Source: Diphasiastrum complanatum (lineage: Eukaryota > Streptophyta > Lycopodiopsida > Lycopodiales > Lycopodiaceae). Taken from it: a DNA stretch of 64,000 nucleotides. The translations under genes were made by a program, and so were the position numbers. This document shows, piece after piece, positions 33,721-46,100 of the stretch. The notes beneath the pieces are model-generated. The model was not told the origin of the DNA. It was given only the letters and a program-made list of their open reading frames with translations, and searched no databases. The stretch is from NCBI GenBank assembly GCA_029204225.1, contig CM055103.1, forward strand, positions 27,824,315-27,888,314, in the 5' to 3' direction. How positions within the stretch are numbered: position 1 is the first letter of the stretch; each line of letters opens with the position of its first letter.

Positions 33721-34179
33721 ATGGCGTGGACTAAGTAGACAGCACGAGTCCACCCTGGTGGAATCCCAATCACAGGAGGAGGTCAGAGAAATGCACCACC
33801 ACCGCCTCGTCCAGCACCACCTCCTCCTAGGCCAAGGGGCAGAAGACGAGATCCACCCTGGCTCAAGGATATTCGAAAGCTACAGAAGACAAATAATTTT
33901 CTGATTCCGAAAGCTCACATACAGAGATCCATCAGACAGGTTACAAGAAGTCTATCTGTAGATGTGAGATGGACTGTAATGGCAATAGAGACGCTACACA
34001 CTGCATATTAGGATTTTCAAGTGAAATTTTTTTCAGCTACTGTTGTTGCAACTGTCCATGCCAAGAGGGTGACCATCATGCCCAAGGATTTCAACATTGT
34101 GTTCAGGCTACGGGACACATATGACAAATTTGCAGAGTACTTTAGACCTGCTGCTTCCTCTCCTCCAAAACAAGATTAA
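33721..34179 (+). pseudogene. Histone H3-like ORF, intronless, two in-frame TAG codons
   Basis: A 153-codon frame with no shift, interrupted only by TAG at codons 6 (33736) and 97 (34009), ending TAA. The start MAWTK-stop-TARVHPGGIP corresponds to the canonical H3 tail MARTKQTARKSTGGK, with CAG to TAG at Q5. The tail then turns Pro/Arg-rich (APPPPRPAPPPPRPRGRRR). Histone fold: WLKDIRKLQK (alphaN), FLIPKAHIQRSIRQV (alpha1, keeping L-I, Q-R and R at canonical places), DVRWTVMAIETLHTAY (alpha2, three residues shorter than H3), a loop three residues longer, then HAKRVTIMPKD (codons 113-123, identical to H3 at this block), and a C-terminal extension beyond FRLRD. A nucleosomal H3 variant or captured H3. 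The core is too diverged to be a recent retrocopy, and CENH3 identity is not supported by the tail. Confidence 0.8.
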
Positions 34180-34500
34180 GAGAGGAGAGGTGGGGCAATT
34201 CAGTACTGGATGGAGTTTTTCCAGACCCCATTGTTTATAGATGTTTCCCCTTCAATTCATGACTGCATTTGATTTCAAAAGTCTACACGATGATATGCTC
34301 CAATACATCAGAATGGGACTCCAATTCTCGTGCTCCCATACATAACAAAGTAAGTGTATTTTTTTTTCAGATTTTATTAAGTTCAATTTTTCATATGAAT
34401 TTTGATTTCACATTTATTCTCATAGATTTATTGTTTTTTGATTGCAGTGATCATTGGAGCTTATATGTCAATGATGAGGGTGTGAGTAATCCAGGAACTC

Positions 34501-34504
<4 letters not shown>

Positions 34505-34554
<50 letters not shown>

Positions 34555-34560
34555 ACACAC
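34505..34560. repeat. (AC)n microsatellite, about 56 bp
   Basis: Nearly pure AC with one T interruption. It lies within the protease exon 34448-34653 and breaks its frame. Confidence 0.97.
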
Positions 34561-34664
34561 AAAATTGCCAGGAGCCATATCCAAAAAATACTGGAACTCT
34601 TTCTAGTACCAAATGCAATAGCATATACGAGGCTGAAATATGTTGATGCAGAGGTAAAAATTTA

Positions 34665-34719
34665 TCAATATCGGTTTGACGCGCCCTCTTTTCAAATCGT
34701 GCGCGCTGATTCGATATTC
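34665..34719. repeat. Inverted-pair unit 7 (short, about 54 bp)
   Basis: Left box caatatcggtttgacgcgc (34666-34684), right box gcgcgctgattcgatatt (34701-34718). Its boxes are closer together than in the other units. Confidence 0.88.
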
Positions 34720-34733
34720 AAACGATATTTTTT

Positions 34734-34807
34734 GGATATCAGATCGATGCGCGCTTGTTTCCGTTGTTGATTTTATTATAGCATCTTGCGCATTGATCCG
34801 ATATCTC
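34734..34807. repeat. Inverted-pair unit 8 (about 73 bp)
   Basis: Left box gatatcagatcgatgcgcgc (34735-34754), right box tgcgcattgatccgatatc (34787-34805). Confidence 0.88.
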
Positions 34808-35631
34808 ATAATGTTAAAATTTTGATACTGCAGTCTTCCAAGCAGGTTGATTCTGTAAGCTGTGGTTGGTATACGGTATGCAACGCCAAACACTTTTTCA
34901 ATTGGCTTGCACTACATGATGGACTTCCTAATCTAGAAGAGGTAATCTTCGATTAATAACATTTAATTGTGTTTTTGTATTTTTTTCATAATCAAATTCC
35001 TAATAACTAATCTTTGATTAATAACATTTAACTATGTTTATGTTTTTTTCAGTTTAAATGCCCGAAGGTCTCCCCAATGGAGATAATGCACTTCAGGCAG
35101 GAGACCATAAAGGTTGTAATCAAAAATTCATATCCAGTTGTAGTGGCAGAGTGTTCTCCACCCAAGCTACTTCCAACTAGAGAAATGGATTTAGAGATCG
35201 TAGATAGTTGATACTGATAAAAAATTTATTTCACTTAATGTGGATGAGACACACTTACTGAAAATTTTAATAGAAATACATTTACAGTTTTCTATAGTTG
35301 TTCCTACTTGTTTGTTTTCCTGTTATTAATTCAGGTTATGATTCATTCATCTTCAATTTCTACAGTTTTTTGACATGTTTGTTTTTCATAGCCTTGGTCT
35401 GCCTTGCCTTTACCATGGTTTCTTTTGGATAAGTTCAGAATGATGATCTGATCGAACCTTTGTCACAACCAATCCAAACATGCGACATTAGTTCACTTAG
35501 ATTTGTTGCAGCAAAGCTTTGATTAGATCATCATCTGAACATATCCAAATATGCCAAGACAAGGACAATACAGACCAAGGCAATAAAGACCAAAAATACA
35601 ATCGATATATACGAGACTTCAACAAGGGCAA

Positions 35632-35800
35632 GCGTCGATTCGATATCTGATTGTAGTGGTCACTGGAGTTCAAGTGATTGAAGATGTCCCCAATGGAGAT
35701 AATGCATTTCCTGTCGGAGACAATGAATCTTGTTATTGAAAACTCATATTATCCAGTTGCAATTGCATTGCGTTTTACACCATGGAAATGGAGATCATAG
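35632..35800 (+). pseudogene. Second, collapsed copy of the protease region behind a half unit
   Basis: A right-hand box gcgtcgattcgatatc (35632-35647) is followed by gattgtagtggtcactgg, matching the acceptor and DHW exon at 34441, then directly by ccccaatggagataatgca and ccagttgcaattgcattgc, matching the last exon at 35072-35150. The two intervening exons are missing. A diverged partial duplicate. Confidence 0.6.
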
Positions 35801-36258
35801 AAATGAAAGAGCCTCATAGAAAAAGTGGTTCATATATTTTCAAAAATGATGTATACAAAAAATTGTATTACATAATACAAAATTTCATAATTCATAATCT
35901 ATGCATCTTTAATTTTGATGGATGTTCCAATATCTTTGCATTTTATATGCTCTTCATTCCTTACTCTTGTGAAGTTTTTAGCACATGTGAACTTCACCAC
36001 ACACCCTACAGGATCTTACTGAGGTGTTGTGATTGCACAAGATTGATCAAAGAACAGTATGCTTGAAAAATATAAGGCAAGAGCACAATGGCATACATCT
36101 GATGGAAAAATCTAACTCCTCACTATGAGAAATGAATGTCAGAAATAAGTCTAAGTGTTCAGTATGGGAAAAAGAGGCTGCTCTCAGCTATGCAAGGACC
36201 AAAGATTCATTAATGAGGCATGGACCTGCTATAAAAGGATGTAAACACCTGGAGAAAG

Positions 36259-36305
<47 letters not shown>

Positions 36306-39300
36306 CATCTTATACATGAGTTCTCTTGGGTTCATCTATCCATTGGTGTACTATCTTGATGACATCTTGCAATCTTGTGTGTAGAATGCTCATATTTTGC
36401 TATTTTTGGATCCACGCGTGAGAAATACAGTACAATATTGTTATTGTACGGACAACAACTTCATTTTATCATATATTTGACGTTTGATCAAGTTCTTATT
36501 GAGTTTGCATCTCTTGCATTAAGTGGATGTTGATTTTTCTACATTGGCAATGTTGTAGATTGTGTTGTCTTTCTAACCAAAGATCAAGGAATGATTTTGG
36601 ATCTTCACAAAGAGTACTTTACGTTTTATAGCTAGTTAGCACACCATGGGTATTGAGTAGTTGATTGTACTGATTGTAGGATAAATGTTTTGTATTGTTT
36701 GCTCGATGGGGACAACTGCAAGTAGTTGAGAGTAGTCCTAGGTAACCTAACATGGAGTACATGAGGTTTAAGTGCTAAATTGTAAAGAATAAACACTTTT
36801 TGGGTTAAGTGAGCCAAATGGACCATGCTATGGCTGGAAGAGGGAATTGAAAAGTCTGTGCCGGTCTTTTCTCATTTCAGAAAGCATGATCATGTGGTAG
36901 TAACTTTTTAGAAAAAAAAAGACAAATAGGCAATTTCAATCAAGAAGAGAAAAATCATTGCTTTTATGCGAATGTGAGTACTATCTCCTATAATAATGTT
37001 ACTTTTGGAGTCGATGGGTTAGGTCAGTCTCAAAAAGGGTTCAAGCTCACCATTATTATATAGTCATTCCACATTACCACTCATTGTCTTGTAAAATGTT
37101 TAGTTTGATTAGGTGCTAGAATTGTTTACAGCTTGTGAGTTTTGTTAGAAATGCCTACAAACTACTTTTTGGCACCATTTTTTTTTTATTGCATTTCTCT
37201 ACAACTCACCGAAGCTATGAGTAGCAACATGCACTTTTATCATATTCACAGAACCTTGTGTTTTATATAGTATCATGTTTACTTTACCAATCATAATTTG
37301 GATCGCTAGAAATTGAGTTAAAGAATATTTTGTGTTTTTTTTGCACTTTTTGGAGATGATTACATAATTTGGATTCTAACAATTGTGTTGTATATTCCCT
37401 TCAAGAATTCACATCCAATACTTGGAAGACATGGAGATTTTTCCTAACTTTAGGATTTGACAACTCTTCATCATTTTCACACTTTGACATACATCATCCA
37501 AGAATTTGTAGCACCACTATTTTTCCTATTAGAAGTCACTACATTTCCATTTTACAACTTGTCGAGTGGATATGTGTAGGTTGAGATACTGTTGTTCAGC
37601 TTATTTTTTTATGCTTGCAGCTGGTAGATACATCATGTCTATTTTTTTGCCAAGTATATGATGAGAGCCTGACACATCCTAGGATTATTGTTACATTCAA
37701 ACTCGTTTGAATGTTTTTTCAAAGTCATTTCAAACTCAATTTTTCAAATGCGTTTGAAACCTATTTTTGGGCCCTAAGGCCCCAAAAAAGAAATCAAAGG
37801 GTGTCCATGTGAACATTACGGCCCAATCGGTCCTAACCCAGAAGGAAAATTGTTGCTCGATCACCTTTCACCTCCCAAGCTCTTATCATCCCAAACACAC
37901 AATTATAAGGCTTTTTGCTCATAGAATCATGAAGTTTGTTAATCATAGCAACATTATGCTTTTGTTCAATCTACATGCTCATTCAGCTTCTTTTATGATA
38001 TATTTGATCTCCCAATCCTTAATTTAGCACTTGGATTGGTCAAAACCAAAGCAAAAGACCACCTAGAAAGGGTAAAAAATGTTTGAAAAATGTTTTTAAA
38101 GCTGTGAGCTTAAGTACCTAGCTGAGGAGAGGCAGAGGATTGAGGATAGGAGCTAGAGGCTTGGAGTTGAGAGGCAGAGACTTGCAGATGAGAGAGACTT
38201 AAACAATTTTAGGATGAGAGACAAAGATTAGCATATATCAAACCTAATCTTGCACATTAGAGAGGTAACAACAATTATAAGATAGTCTTCCAAATATGAT
38301 AGAGTCTCAGATGGGCTCGGAGACGTTTGGAGAAGAGACACCGACACATATATATAGATGGGTCACAGGTCTCTGCCAGCAGTGCATAATTAGAATAGAA
38401 TACATCTGTTTTATCAACCGTTGTAGCATCCGAAGAATCTGCTGAAAGTGGCCAGAGGCTCATAATCATGTCAGCAAGCTGAGGCCACAACAACTTCGCT
38501 GCTCCTTTTGGCTACTACTATTGTTGTTGCTTTCATTGCTGGAGAGGTGATGATTTGTCCTATCTCGCAATTGGGCAAGGCAAATTTTTTTGCCCTGGTT
38601 GAAGCCAGGGCATTGGGATCAATAGGCCTCAGCCTGCGTGGTCGCCGGCAATCAGCAGACTGTAGTGGTCAATGGAAAACTGCATGTAAGTCGAGAGTAG
38701 TTTTACAATACAAGGCCTACTACTTCGTTAAAGGTGCCATCAGTTGAGTTCATGGCCCTGGTTTTGAATATCATGATTGGGTGATTTTCGCCCCCTAATG
38801 CTATAGGAGTGTTTTTTTGGATGGTTCCCTGGCAAATTAGGCCCCATGGCGGCTCCGTGGCCCACTAATTGAGAAAAGACAAAAAAAAAATTATGAACTT
38901 AAACTAGGGCGCTAGACCACTTCCATTTCATTTTAAAAATTTGTAATGAAGTTCCAAGAATCTATGCCCTTGAAAATCTCATTTTTGAAGAAAATCAACC
39001 CAACGAATCTAAACCATTTATCTTATACTCCAACGCGATTTGGATCGTTGACCTATATTTGTCCCAAATATCACCTACAAAAATATGCTCACATTGTGCA
39101 AATGACATGGTGACAATCATAAAGTATTATGACATTGAAGGAGACTAGCATATTTAATGATAGATAGCTCCATAAAACATGTCACCTAGCATTATACATA
39201 TGACATGCTTACAATTATAAAAACCATGTTACCTTAAAGAAGATGAGCATGTTCATCATCATATGACGTTTGAACACATTTGTGAGGTGCAACACTAAAA

Positions 39301-40141
39301 ATACCATAACGAACAATTTTTGTTACACAATGCACATCACAGACCTAAATCATAGAACTCCGAAAATGTTCATGAACCTAGAAACATTTCTAATATTATA
39401 ACGTAAGAACCAAACTTAAAAACACCTTAAGAAATATCAATATCGATTTTTCATGGTTGCAGAAGCAAAAATTCCAATTAACAAGCAACAAATATATCCT
39501 ACTCTATCCGCACATGTATGTTGCTATTCTGGTAAAAGAACCCATTGAGAGCTAGCTTAACATGATCTTGAACATGTACATGAAAGTTATCCCCTCAACC
39601 AATTAATACGTTAAAATAATGATTGGTGGCAAAGCACACACACATAAGCGAATGGTTCCTGTAGAATCTAACAGTCTCTACTTTCTCATATCCAACAAGT
39701 CAAGGATACACACAGGCATGAACAAAGGCAACGTAAAGAGCAAAGTTTGAAAATGACTACCTTCTAGAACTGCTGTTACTATAAAGAAAGAATGTTACAT
39801 ATTAAAACAGCAGATCTCTAATGTCACTTCAGCCCCCTTGAATGAAAGCTCAATGCAGCACACTTGATAGAAGGTAACTTGTAGGAGAATCCAATAAGGA
39901 GAGAATGTAATCTGAAAAACTAAAAATAATCTCATAAAAAACTACAAAGTTAAAATCAGAGAACAACTCAGCATATACTTATCTTGCAATGGAGACTTTC
40001 TGAAACCATATGCACTCTTCTAGAACCTGATACTGATACAACAGCCAATCTGATAATACGGCTGAGTTCTTAAAACTGTTAAAAACTGCAAGAAGAATGC
40101 AGGTGAAATTATGGCTTCATATGCAGACAGCAAGACAGATT
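35801..40141. other. Gene-poor stretch downstream of the PHP gene
   Basis: No credible gene. A (CT)n microsatellite at 36261-36301 lies 20 bp after a TATA-like ctataaaagg (36231), possibly within an LTR whose ends I could not find. At 38110-38200 a short plus-strand frame reads LAEERQRIEDRS and GVERQRLADERDLNNFR, a coiled-coil-like scrap. The 3' UTR of the PHP gene occupies the right end (below 40142); its poly(A) site is not determined. Confidence 0.45.
36261..36301. repeat. (CT)n microsatellite, 41 bp
   Basis: Uninterrupted CT dinucleotides. Confidence 0.98.
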
Positions 40142-43100
40142 CTAGGAATAATGGGCCACTTTCACTTCTTGCCATGTGCCAAATAAGACTATGGTAGCTC
40201 TACCTGATAAGTCAATTGAACTTGAGTACTTCAACCCTAGATTAGATGCTTCTGCCATAAGCAATTCCCTGTCTTCTTTTCTCAACCATTGGGAGAATTT
40301 CAAAATGCCATGTATCCCTGAATTCTTATCAGTGGACACACAACCGCAAGATAAGCTTGACTTGCGGCTACAAAAATGAGCTGTATGAGATGAGAGCTCT
40401 TCTATAATCATACTAGCACTCTGCTGAGAGATTGAACTATTAGCATAATCATGAACCATGGACTTAAGAGCAGCAGACCAGATGGGCTGAGCAAGTTTCA
40501 AAAACTCACAAAACACCTTAGCTGGAAGCAAGACTTTGCCTAAGTCTACCTCATTGGGAGCTCCTGTTCCATGGTAATCTGACCCTCCCAGCTTTAGAAG
40601 ATTGAATTCTTCAGCCATTTGAGTAAACTCTACAGTAGAAAGGATGCATAAAACTTTTTCAGATGATATTGACCTGGTCCTAAGGTTGTAGAACTAAAGT
40701 AATGGATAAAAATTTGCAAGTTTATAATCCCACACTTGCAGCCTTGTATGATACAATGTTCTTCGCAATAACTATGCTGCAAAAGAAATGCTGAAGACCC
40801 CAAAAAGCTATAGGATAAACAGAATACAATATGAATCTATTAGACCTCACAGCCAAAAAAATTTGAGTCTGGTATCATACAAAGGTAATACAAAAGATGG
40901 CATATCCCTAATGACTCATCCAGGATAGAAGATCTCAGACAGTAACACATACCGGAAATTTTCCCACTACTTTTGTGCGCCTCCATAGCATGCAAACCAG
41001 CAGCTTTCAACCGCCGAACGAGGGGACGAGGGTTCTTTAGCGTCCACGGATGTGCCAAAGCTGCAACTCCTCCGGTATGACATATCAGATGCACCACCTC
41101 TTCAGCAGGAATCTCATCGCCACTTTACACACCATTGAGAACTACTTGAGAATGTTAGGACAAGCTCTTTTGTTTATATTAGGAGTTATAATGTTCGCTA
41201 TGATAATAGGAGCTCATTTCAACAAATAACTTTCATCTGTTCACCATATTGACCATCCATAGCATTAGATTGAGAAGTAGGGATTGCACATTACTTACAA
41301 AATTAGCACATAGGAGCTAAACTATAGTGTCATAGATACCTGGCATAAGCAGGCCCACCATCATGAAGATACTTCTTGTAAGCGTGCTGCAAACTCTGCA
41401 CATGTCCTGCCTCCAGTAATGCACGTGCTACATGAGGTCTTCCCGGAGCCCCACCATCTCCAACAAGTTCCATAACATGCTCCCAATTAACAGGTTTGTT
41501 TAAATACTGCAACTTCTTAACCATTGTTCGAGCTCTACTGAAACGTCCCTCACGTATCTTCCTAAGACTCTCTTCCAGACTTTTACAATCTGAAGGACCA
41601 CAACAACCGTAGTAGGCAAGGATGTGCACTGATTCACCATCAGAATCGCCCCCATCTCTACAAGTAACAGATTACTTTATCAAAAATCTATGTTCGTACT
41701 TCGTAGTAAAAGTCTTACAAAAAAATGTTGTAAGACCATCAAACTAAAAGTTTATAGAAGCAAGCAGTTCCGCTGTGCGTAAACTTAAAATTTTAAGCTC
41801 CAACATTGAAACTGGCATGGCTATACAAATTGCATAAGTGGCAGTTAAGCGAACAAATATATCTTTTAATGAGTATGGGTACTGGAACATATCCAAATTT
41901 ACAAATTTAATTTGAGAGCTCATTAATGTCCTTAGGTACCTTGTAAAGCTTTAAATTATATACGCATGCACCAAAACAGTCGAAAAATCTATATGGAATA
42001 AAAAACATATGAGAAAAAAATCTTGGACGGCAAGCATTACTTCTGAAATCTGGTCTCAGTATGAAAGCGTAAGTTGCTATTTGGGTTTTAAACGAATAGG
42101 AATGTCTCTTACTGCCGACTAAGAAATAAACAACAATCAGCGAGAAGAACTTAAGAAACTAAAACTAGCACCATGGACTTAAATTTGTAAACAAAATTTA
42201 GTAAGAAATAGACAATAGACAAAAAAACAAAACAAGCTCCTTAGCTCACCACTTTTCTGAGTTCTAATGTATCAAAAGCTAAAATACCAAAAACGAAGTC
42301 ATTAGCATGTAGAACATTTTGTGATTTTCTTGAAAAAGTAACCTTTGTGGAGAAATGATTACTGCATATTAAGCAAAATGCTAAATATTTGAAGAAATAC
42401 GAGGAATAGACAAAATGTTAACATTAACATATTCTAGTTGCATCCAATATCATCGTACAAACCTGGCCTAGTCATCATTATGAAAAAATTCAAAAAGCTG
42501 CACTTATCAGCTGTGCACAATTGAGTTCAAATGAGTATCTAGGATAGATTTCCCATATAAAGACATTACTGTCTTTGCTCAAAAGGCTGCCAAAATAAGG
42601 AAGATCAGAATCTAAAAATCATCAATTTATCTTCTTGCATGGCTTAGCTACTATAGCTAAATAAGATGGGGAAATGTACGTGAGGAAGCCAATCTTGAAT
42701 AATTCCAATCCAGAGGAGAAAAGGTTAACTTTGTAAATGAATGGCATACTTAGTAGCCCTAAATACTTATTCTTCGTAGGAGGAACAAATCACGCAGAGA
42801 AATATGTGGAAAAGAAAGTGAACCCAAAAACGTTATGTCTAGGATATTACCCAACATAACCTGTATAGAAAGATTTCTGCCAACGTCTTAAACTTAAGCT
42901 ATAATTCTAACACTCTCCCTAAAGCTTAAGTCTACTTTCAATATCACAAAAAAAAATACATTCCTAAACATTTCAAACTTTTCATTACTTAAATTTTTTT
43001 AAGAACATCAACTAACTGTTCAACAGTACTACAATGTACCACCTAAACATCATTGCTAAACACAAGTTCATGTAGAAAGTGATACTTGATCTCTATGTTT

Positions 43101-46100
43101 AATTCTAGCATGATAAACAGGATTGATCACAAGTTGTTTACCACTCTGGCTATCACATAAAATGATGTTCCCAAAGTCCTGCTGAAGTCCAATCTCTACT
43201 AGCAACTGGCGTAACCAAGCAACTTCTTGTACAACACTTCCTAAAGCTTTATACTCAACTTCAGTAGTATATGAAGTCATTGTATTCTGCTTCTTACTGG
43301 ACCATAAAAAGCAACCATTACCAATACCCTGAAGTAGAGCACCTGTAATCCATGTTGTCACCCCAATCTGCATCAACGTAGCCTCAAGCTTCACATGGTT
43401 ACCATCACGGGAATAGAAGAAGCAAAATTTTGCCGTACCCTTGACATATCTAGGAACGCGCTTTCCAATGTGACTGCTTTGGCGTATGCATGAATTGACT
43501 TACTAGACCCACAACATAACAAATATCCAGTCAGTAGTAGTGAGATAGATAAGACTTCCCACTAGAGAACAAAACTTAGTAGCATTAAAGGATTCGCTAT
43601 CATCAAACTTTGAGAGTTTTACACCAACCTCAATAGGAGTAGATGATACCTTGCTATCCTCCATGCGAAATCTCTTGAGTAACTCACCGACATGCTTTGT
43701 TTGAGTAATTGCAACTCCCTGATCACCTTGCCAACCTTCCACACCTAAGTAGTAAGGCATCATGTCAAATTCCCTACGGAAATTTGATTTGACTTCTTTC
43801 ACCAGATTATTATCACTACTAGCAATGATAAGACCATCAACATAAAGTACTTTCAAGAGTATAGAACCATCATTGTTAAGAGTGTATAAGTTACAATCCA
43901 ATGAAGTTATGAAATACTCGTCAAAGCATCCATACCAAGCACGAGGAGCCTGCTTCAAGCCATACAAGGTCTTAGGTAATTTACATACCTTGTTCTCCCC
44001 TCCCTGGATCACAAAGCCATCGGGTTGTGCCATATATATTTCTTCATCCAAAATGCCCTTAAGAAATGTAGATTTAATGTCCATTTGATGAACTTTCCAT
44101 CCAAACTTAGCTGCTAAGGCAAACAAGAGACTTAAAGTAGTCCATTTCGCACCAAGTGCAAATGTCTCTTCATACTCTATCCCTTTACTTTGAGCTTAGC
44201 CTTTAACAACTAGTCTTGCCTTTGTATTTGGTAATAGATCCATCTAAATAATATTCAATTCTATACACCACTTACTACCAACAGGTTTCCTACTTGTAGG
44301 GAGATCCACAAGTTCTCAGATGTTGTGCTGTTGGATGGATTCTATCTTGTTTTCCATCACCTTTTGCCAAACTTTGCTCTCCTTCACTTCATGGGAATTC
44401 TTTTCCGTCATGAGAGCATAGTTTACCTAGAACCTTTCTAAAGGTCTTTGCTCTCTCATGGATTTTCTTATTCTCCTTCTTGACTAGTAAATGGTACTTC
44501 TTTTGCACCCTCTTGTACCAACTTCTCGTACATTTTGGCACTTTATATTGAGGTGATATGCTCCTTGGTGTCCCAAGGAACATTCTCCTTTTTCTTTTTT
44601 CACCTGCCAATTGCGTGTTCAATCGGGGATATTCATCATGATTTGCCATTGTTATTGGCGCATCATCCATCCTAAACTCCCGATTAGATGAATCATCCTG
44701 CTTTGCAGCCTCTCCATCCTCAATAGCTTCGTCTACAAACCTTCAAAATTTGGTAAGAGGTCTTGTTTGCTCTTGGGTATTTGGCAACCTTCATCATCGT
44801 AGTAACCGTGCACTTCATAAAAAATGACATCATGCGATATGATGGTCTTCCTAGATTTTGGATCGCAACACCTGTAGGTCTTGACTCTATCATCATACCC
44901 AACAAAGATGGCTTTTTTTAAGGACTTTACATTCAGCTTCTTTCTTGTCTCATCAGGTATATGCACAAAGGCCTTGCATCCAAACACCTTCAAACCAGGT
45001 AGCTTGGGTTTGACACCTGTGAATGCCTAATATAGTGACATTTGGAATTGTAAATGTAGGACTTCGATTTTGAAAAAAAAATTACAGTGTTGCATGCACC
45101 CCCCCAATAACAATCTGATAGTTTCATGAACTTCAACATGGATCTAGCACTCTCCACAATTGTTCTATTCTTACTACACCATTGTTTTGTGCATATAGGA
45201 TTGAGTGAACTGACTTTCAATTTCATGTTATTCACAGAAGTCATTTATTAGGATCCACTCTAGGATCGTTAGTTTTCAGCAAACAGTTGGAATCCTCTTC
45301 TTTATTTCCACCCAACCATAGCCACTAAAGATAGTAGCTCCCCCGAGCAGCCACAAGAATAATGGAGTTCCCCTTCGCCTAGCTTCTCCAAATCCACCTC
45401 CTACTAGAGTCCCATACCACCAGCATGAGGGGGAAGAAGAGAGAGCTCTCCTCACCAATCTAGCCAAGAGCAAAATGATGCTCTCTCCACGCCTGTTGTA
45501 AAGCTGACTCAGGTGCACCCAACGTGCCCTGTAAGACTCTAAGGGGTGACACTCCCTGAGGTCCCAGAGCAAGTTAGAACGTCAAGGACTGAGCCTCCGA
45601 CCTGTGGTGAGCCAGTCAAGTAGTCACAAGTCATGAGCTAGCTCTGGGGCTCGAGTCATGGCCTAGTCAGGAAGCAAGTTGATTCTGCCACCGGAACGGC
45701 TCCCGGGACCCATGTCTGGGAGCCAGATTGATTCTGCCAGGCTTGCCAGGCTTAATCAGCAAAATAAAAACTAAGTCCCAAAAAGCGTGCTTTACCAGAA
45801 AGCACTATGTTTCAGAACAGAGGGGGTGCGCCGAATCACAGCAGAACTATAGGGGGAGTCCGGCAGACATAAACTTGGGCAGCTCAACCAGTGCCAGGAA
45901 TCCAGTCGCCAGGTCTCAGCTCCCTCTACCAGCACGAGCCAGGCACAATGCCCAGCACGTGTTGGTGGCCCCGAGACCGGTCAGTCTATGTATGAATGTA
46001 ACCTCTTCCAAATCTAATAAAGTTGATCCTTGGAGATGATTACCATTTCGGTTTCGCCTCCGGGACTGGTCCAAGTGGAAGGACCCTTACTACAACCTTT

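Larger units (their letters stand above)
34220..35211 (+). pseudogene. Ulp1-like (C48) cysteine protease relic, spliced
   Basis: Exons: up to 34349 (frame PILVLPYIT, donor AAA/GTAAGT), 34448-34653, 34834-34941, 35053-35211 (TGA). Spliced text gives PILVLPYITNDHWSLYVNDE (catalytic His in DHW, nearby Asp), an (AC)n interruption, LVPNAIAYTRLKYVDAE, then SSKQVDSVSCGWYTVCNAKH, with the oxyanion Gln and nucleophile Cys of Ulp1/SENP proteases, and a 52-aa tail starting FKCPKVSPMEIMHFRQET. The N-terminal part (34220-34330) is frame-shifted. Ulp1-like domains occur in plant Mutator-like elements and other transposons, as well as in host SUMO proteases. It follows the H3-like ORF by about 40 bp on the same strand. 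The intron 34654-34833 consists mostly of hairpin units 7 and 8. Confidence 0.7.

Noticed and set aside
33721-34179. CENH3 (centromeric histone) identity for the H3-like ORF
   Set aside because: The N-terminal tail begins like canonical H3 and the second loop does not match CENH3-specific features I can verify by eye; left as H3-like.
34500-34646. ORF with a His-Thr repeat
   Set aside because: It is the (AC)n microsatellite read in frame.
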